From positions 1 to 42,201 of the forward strand of contig DUQR01000017.1 of NCBI GenBank assembly GCA_012837715.1: a stretch of DNA of 42,201 nucleotides, in the 5' to 3' direction. Shown one piece after another: positions 42,174 through 42,201 of this stretch. The DNA comes from Bacillota bacterium (lineage in GTDB: Bacteria; Bacillota; UBA4882; UBA10575). The translations under genes and the position numbers were made by a program. Position 1 is the stretch's first letter; each line of letters starts with the position of its first letter. The notes under the pieces are model-generated. The model searched no databases. It was not told the origin of the DNA and saw only the letters and a program-made list of their open reading frames with translations.

Positions 42174-42201
42174 CCAAGTCCCAAAAAATGTCCGCACCCC
42201 C
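42174..42201 (-). repeat. Right terminal inverted repeat of the IS
   Basis: The complement opens GGGGGTGCGGACA and ends GGACTTGG. It reaches the last base of the window. Confidence 0.88.

Larger units (their letters stand above)
40592..42201 (+). mobile_element. IS3-family (IS150-like) insertion sequence, nearly complete
   Basis: The left end TGGGGGTGCGGACA (40592 on) and the right end TGTCCGCACCCCC (42189-42201) are inverted repeats; 22 of 28 positions match when extended to CTTGG. IS3 elements end in TG...CA, so the final A would be the first base outside the window. The element is about 1.6 kb and contains one transposase gene. The left flank ends in ...GAGCCAC; the right flank is missing, so a target duplication cannot be seen. 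Confidence 0.9.

Noticed and set aside
1-42201. tRNA, rRNA genes or a CRISPR array
   Set aside because: No cloverleaf-like segment with a TTCRANYC arm, no rRNA sequence and no regularly spaced repeat array was seen by eye on either strand.

Overview
The window looks like one complete assembled contig of an anaerobic Firmicute (Bacillota). The evidence is a Phe T-box ahead of pheST, a yqzL homologue, the lexA/yneA divergent pair with Gram-positive SOS boxes, an mraZ-led division cluster, an agr-type peptide system, and an [FeFe]-hydrogenase-type redox cluster. The MurE motif DNPR predicts meso-diaminopimelate peptidoglycan. A patatin protein with a long beta-rich C-terminal region would fit a diderm Firmicute such as the Limnochordia/Hydrogenispora group; that placement is inference. 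Both edges are insertion sequences (a partial element at 1-116 and an almost complete IS3-type element at 40592-42201), so the contig was probably broken at repeats.

Layout. 1-116: end of an IS. 134-4057: promoter, yqzL, Phe T-box, pheS, pheT. 4240-6641: agr-like cassette (AgrB peptidase, AgrD pre-peptide, AgrC-like protein lacking recognisable kinase residues), placed between pheT and zapA, which are near neighbours in many Firmicutes. 6718-10559: zapA, a CvpA-like protein with a cysteine-rich tail, a repeat, and a long U32 peptidase-family protein. 10566-13238: rpsO and pnp. 13410-24276: division and cell-wall cluster mraZ-rsmH-ftsL-PBP-murE-murF-mraY-ftsW-murA; murD, murG, murC, murB, ftsQ, ftsA and ftsZ are not in it. 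24394-24876: SPOR-domain protein.

25025-31588: hydrogenase-type cluster: DRTGG protein, RsbW-like ATPase, HydS-like H-cluster protein, second DRTGG protein, PHP phosphoesterase, HydC/NuoE-like protein, GHKL ATPase, a ~225-bp palindromic repeat, HydB/NuoF-like flavoprotein. No catalytic HydA follows. The parts suggest a redox or H2-sensing module plus the NADH-oxidising half of a bifurcating complex.

31717-42201: solo LuxR-type HTH protein, secreted CAP/SCP protein with a possible structured leader, lexA and a yneA-like divisome inhibitor sharing three SOS boxes, an unknown 82-aa protein, DUF438/hemerythrin/PAS protein, glutaminyl cyclotransferase, patatin protein, a lipoprotein, a truncated membrane-protein fragment and the IS3-type element.

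The best candidates for something undescribed are the agr-like cassette with a pseudokinase and no response regulator, the HydS-like/DRTGG/ATPase redox module without HydA, and the palindromic repeat family found upstream of both the U32 gene and hydB.
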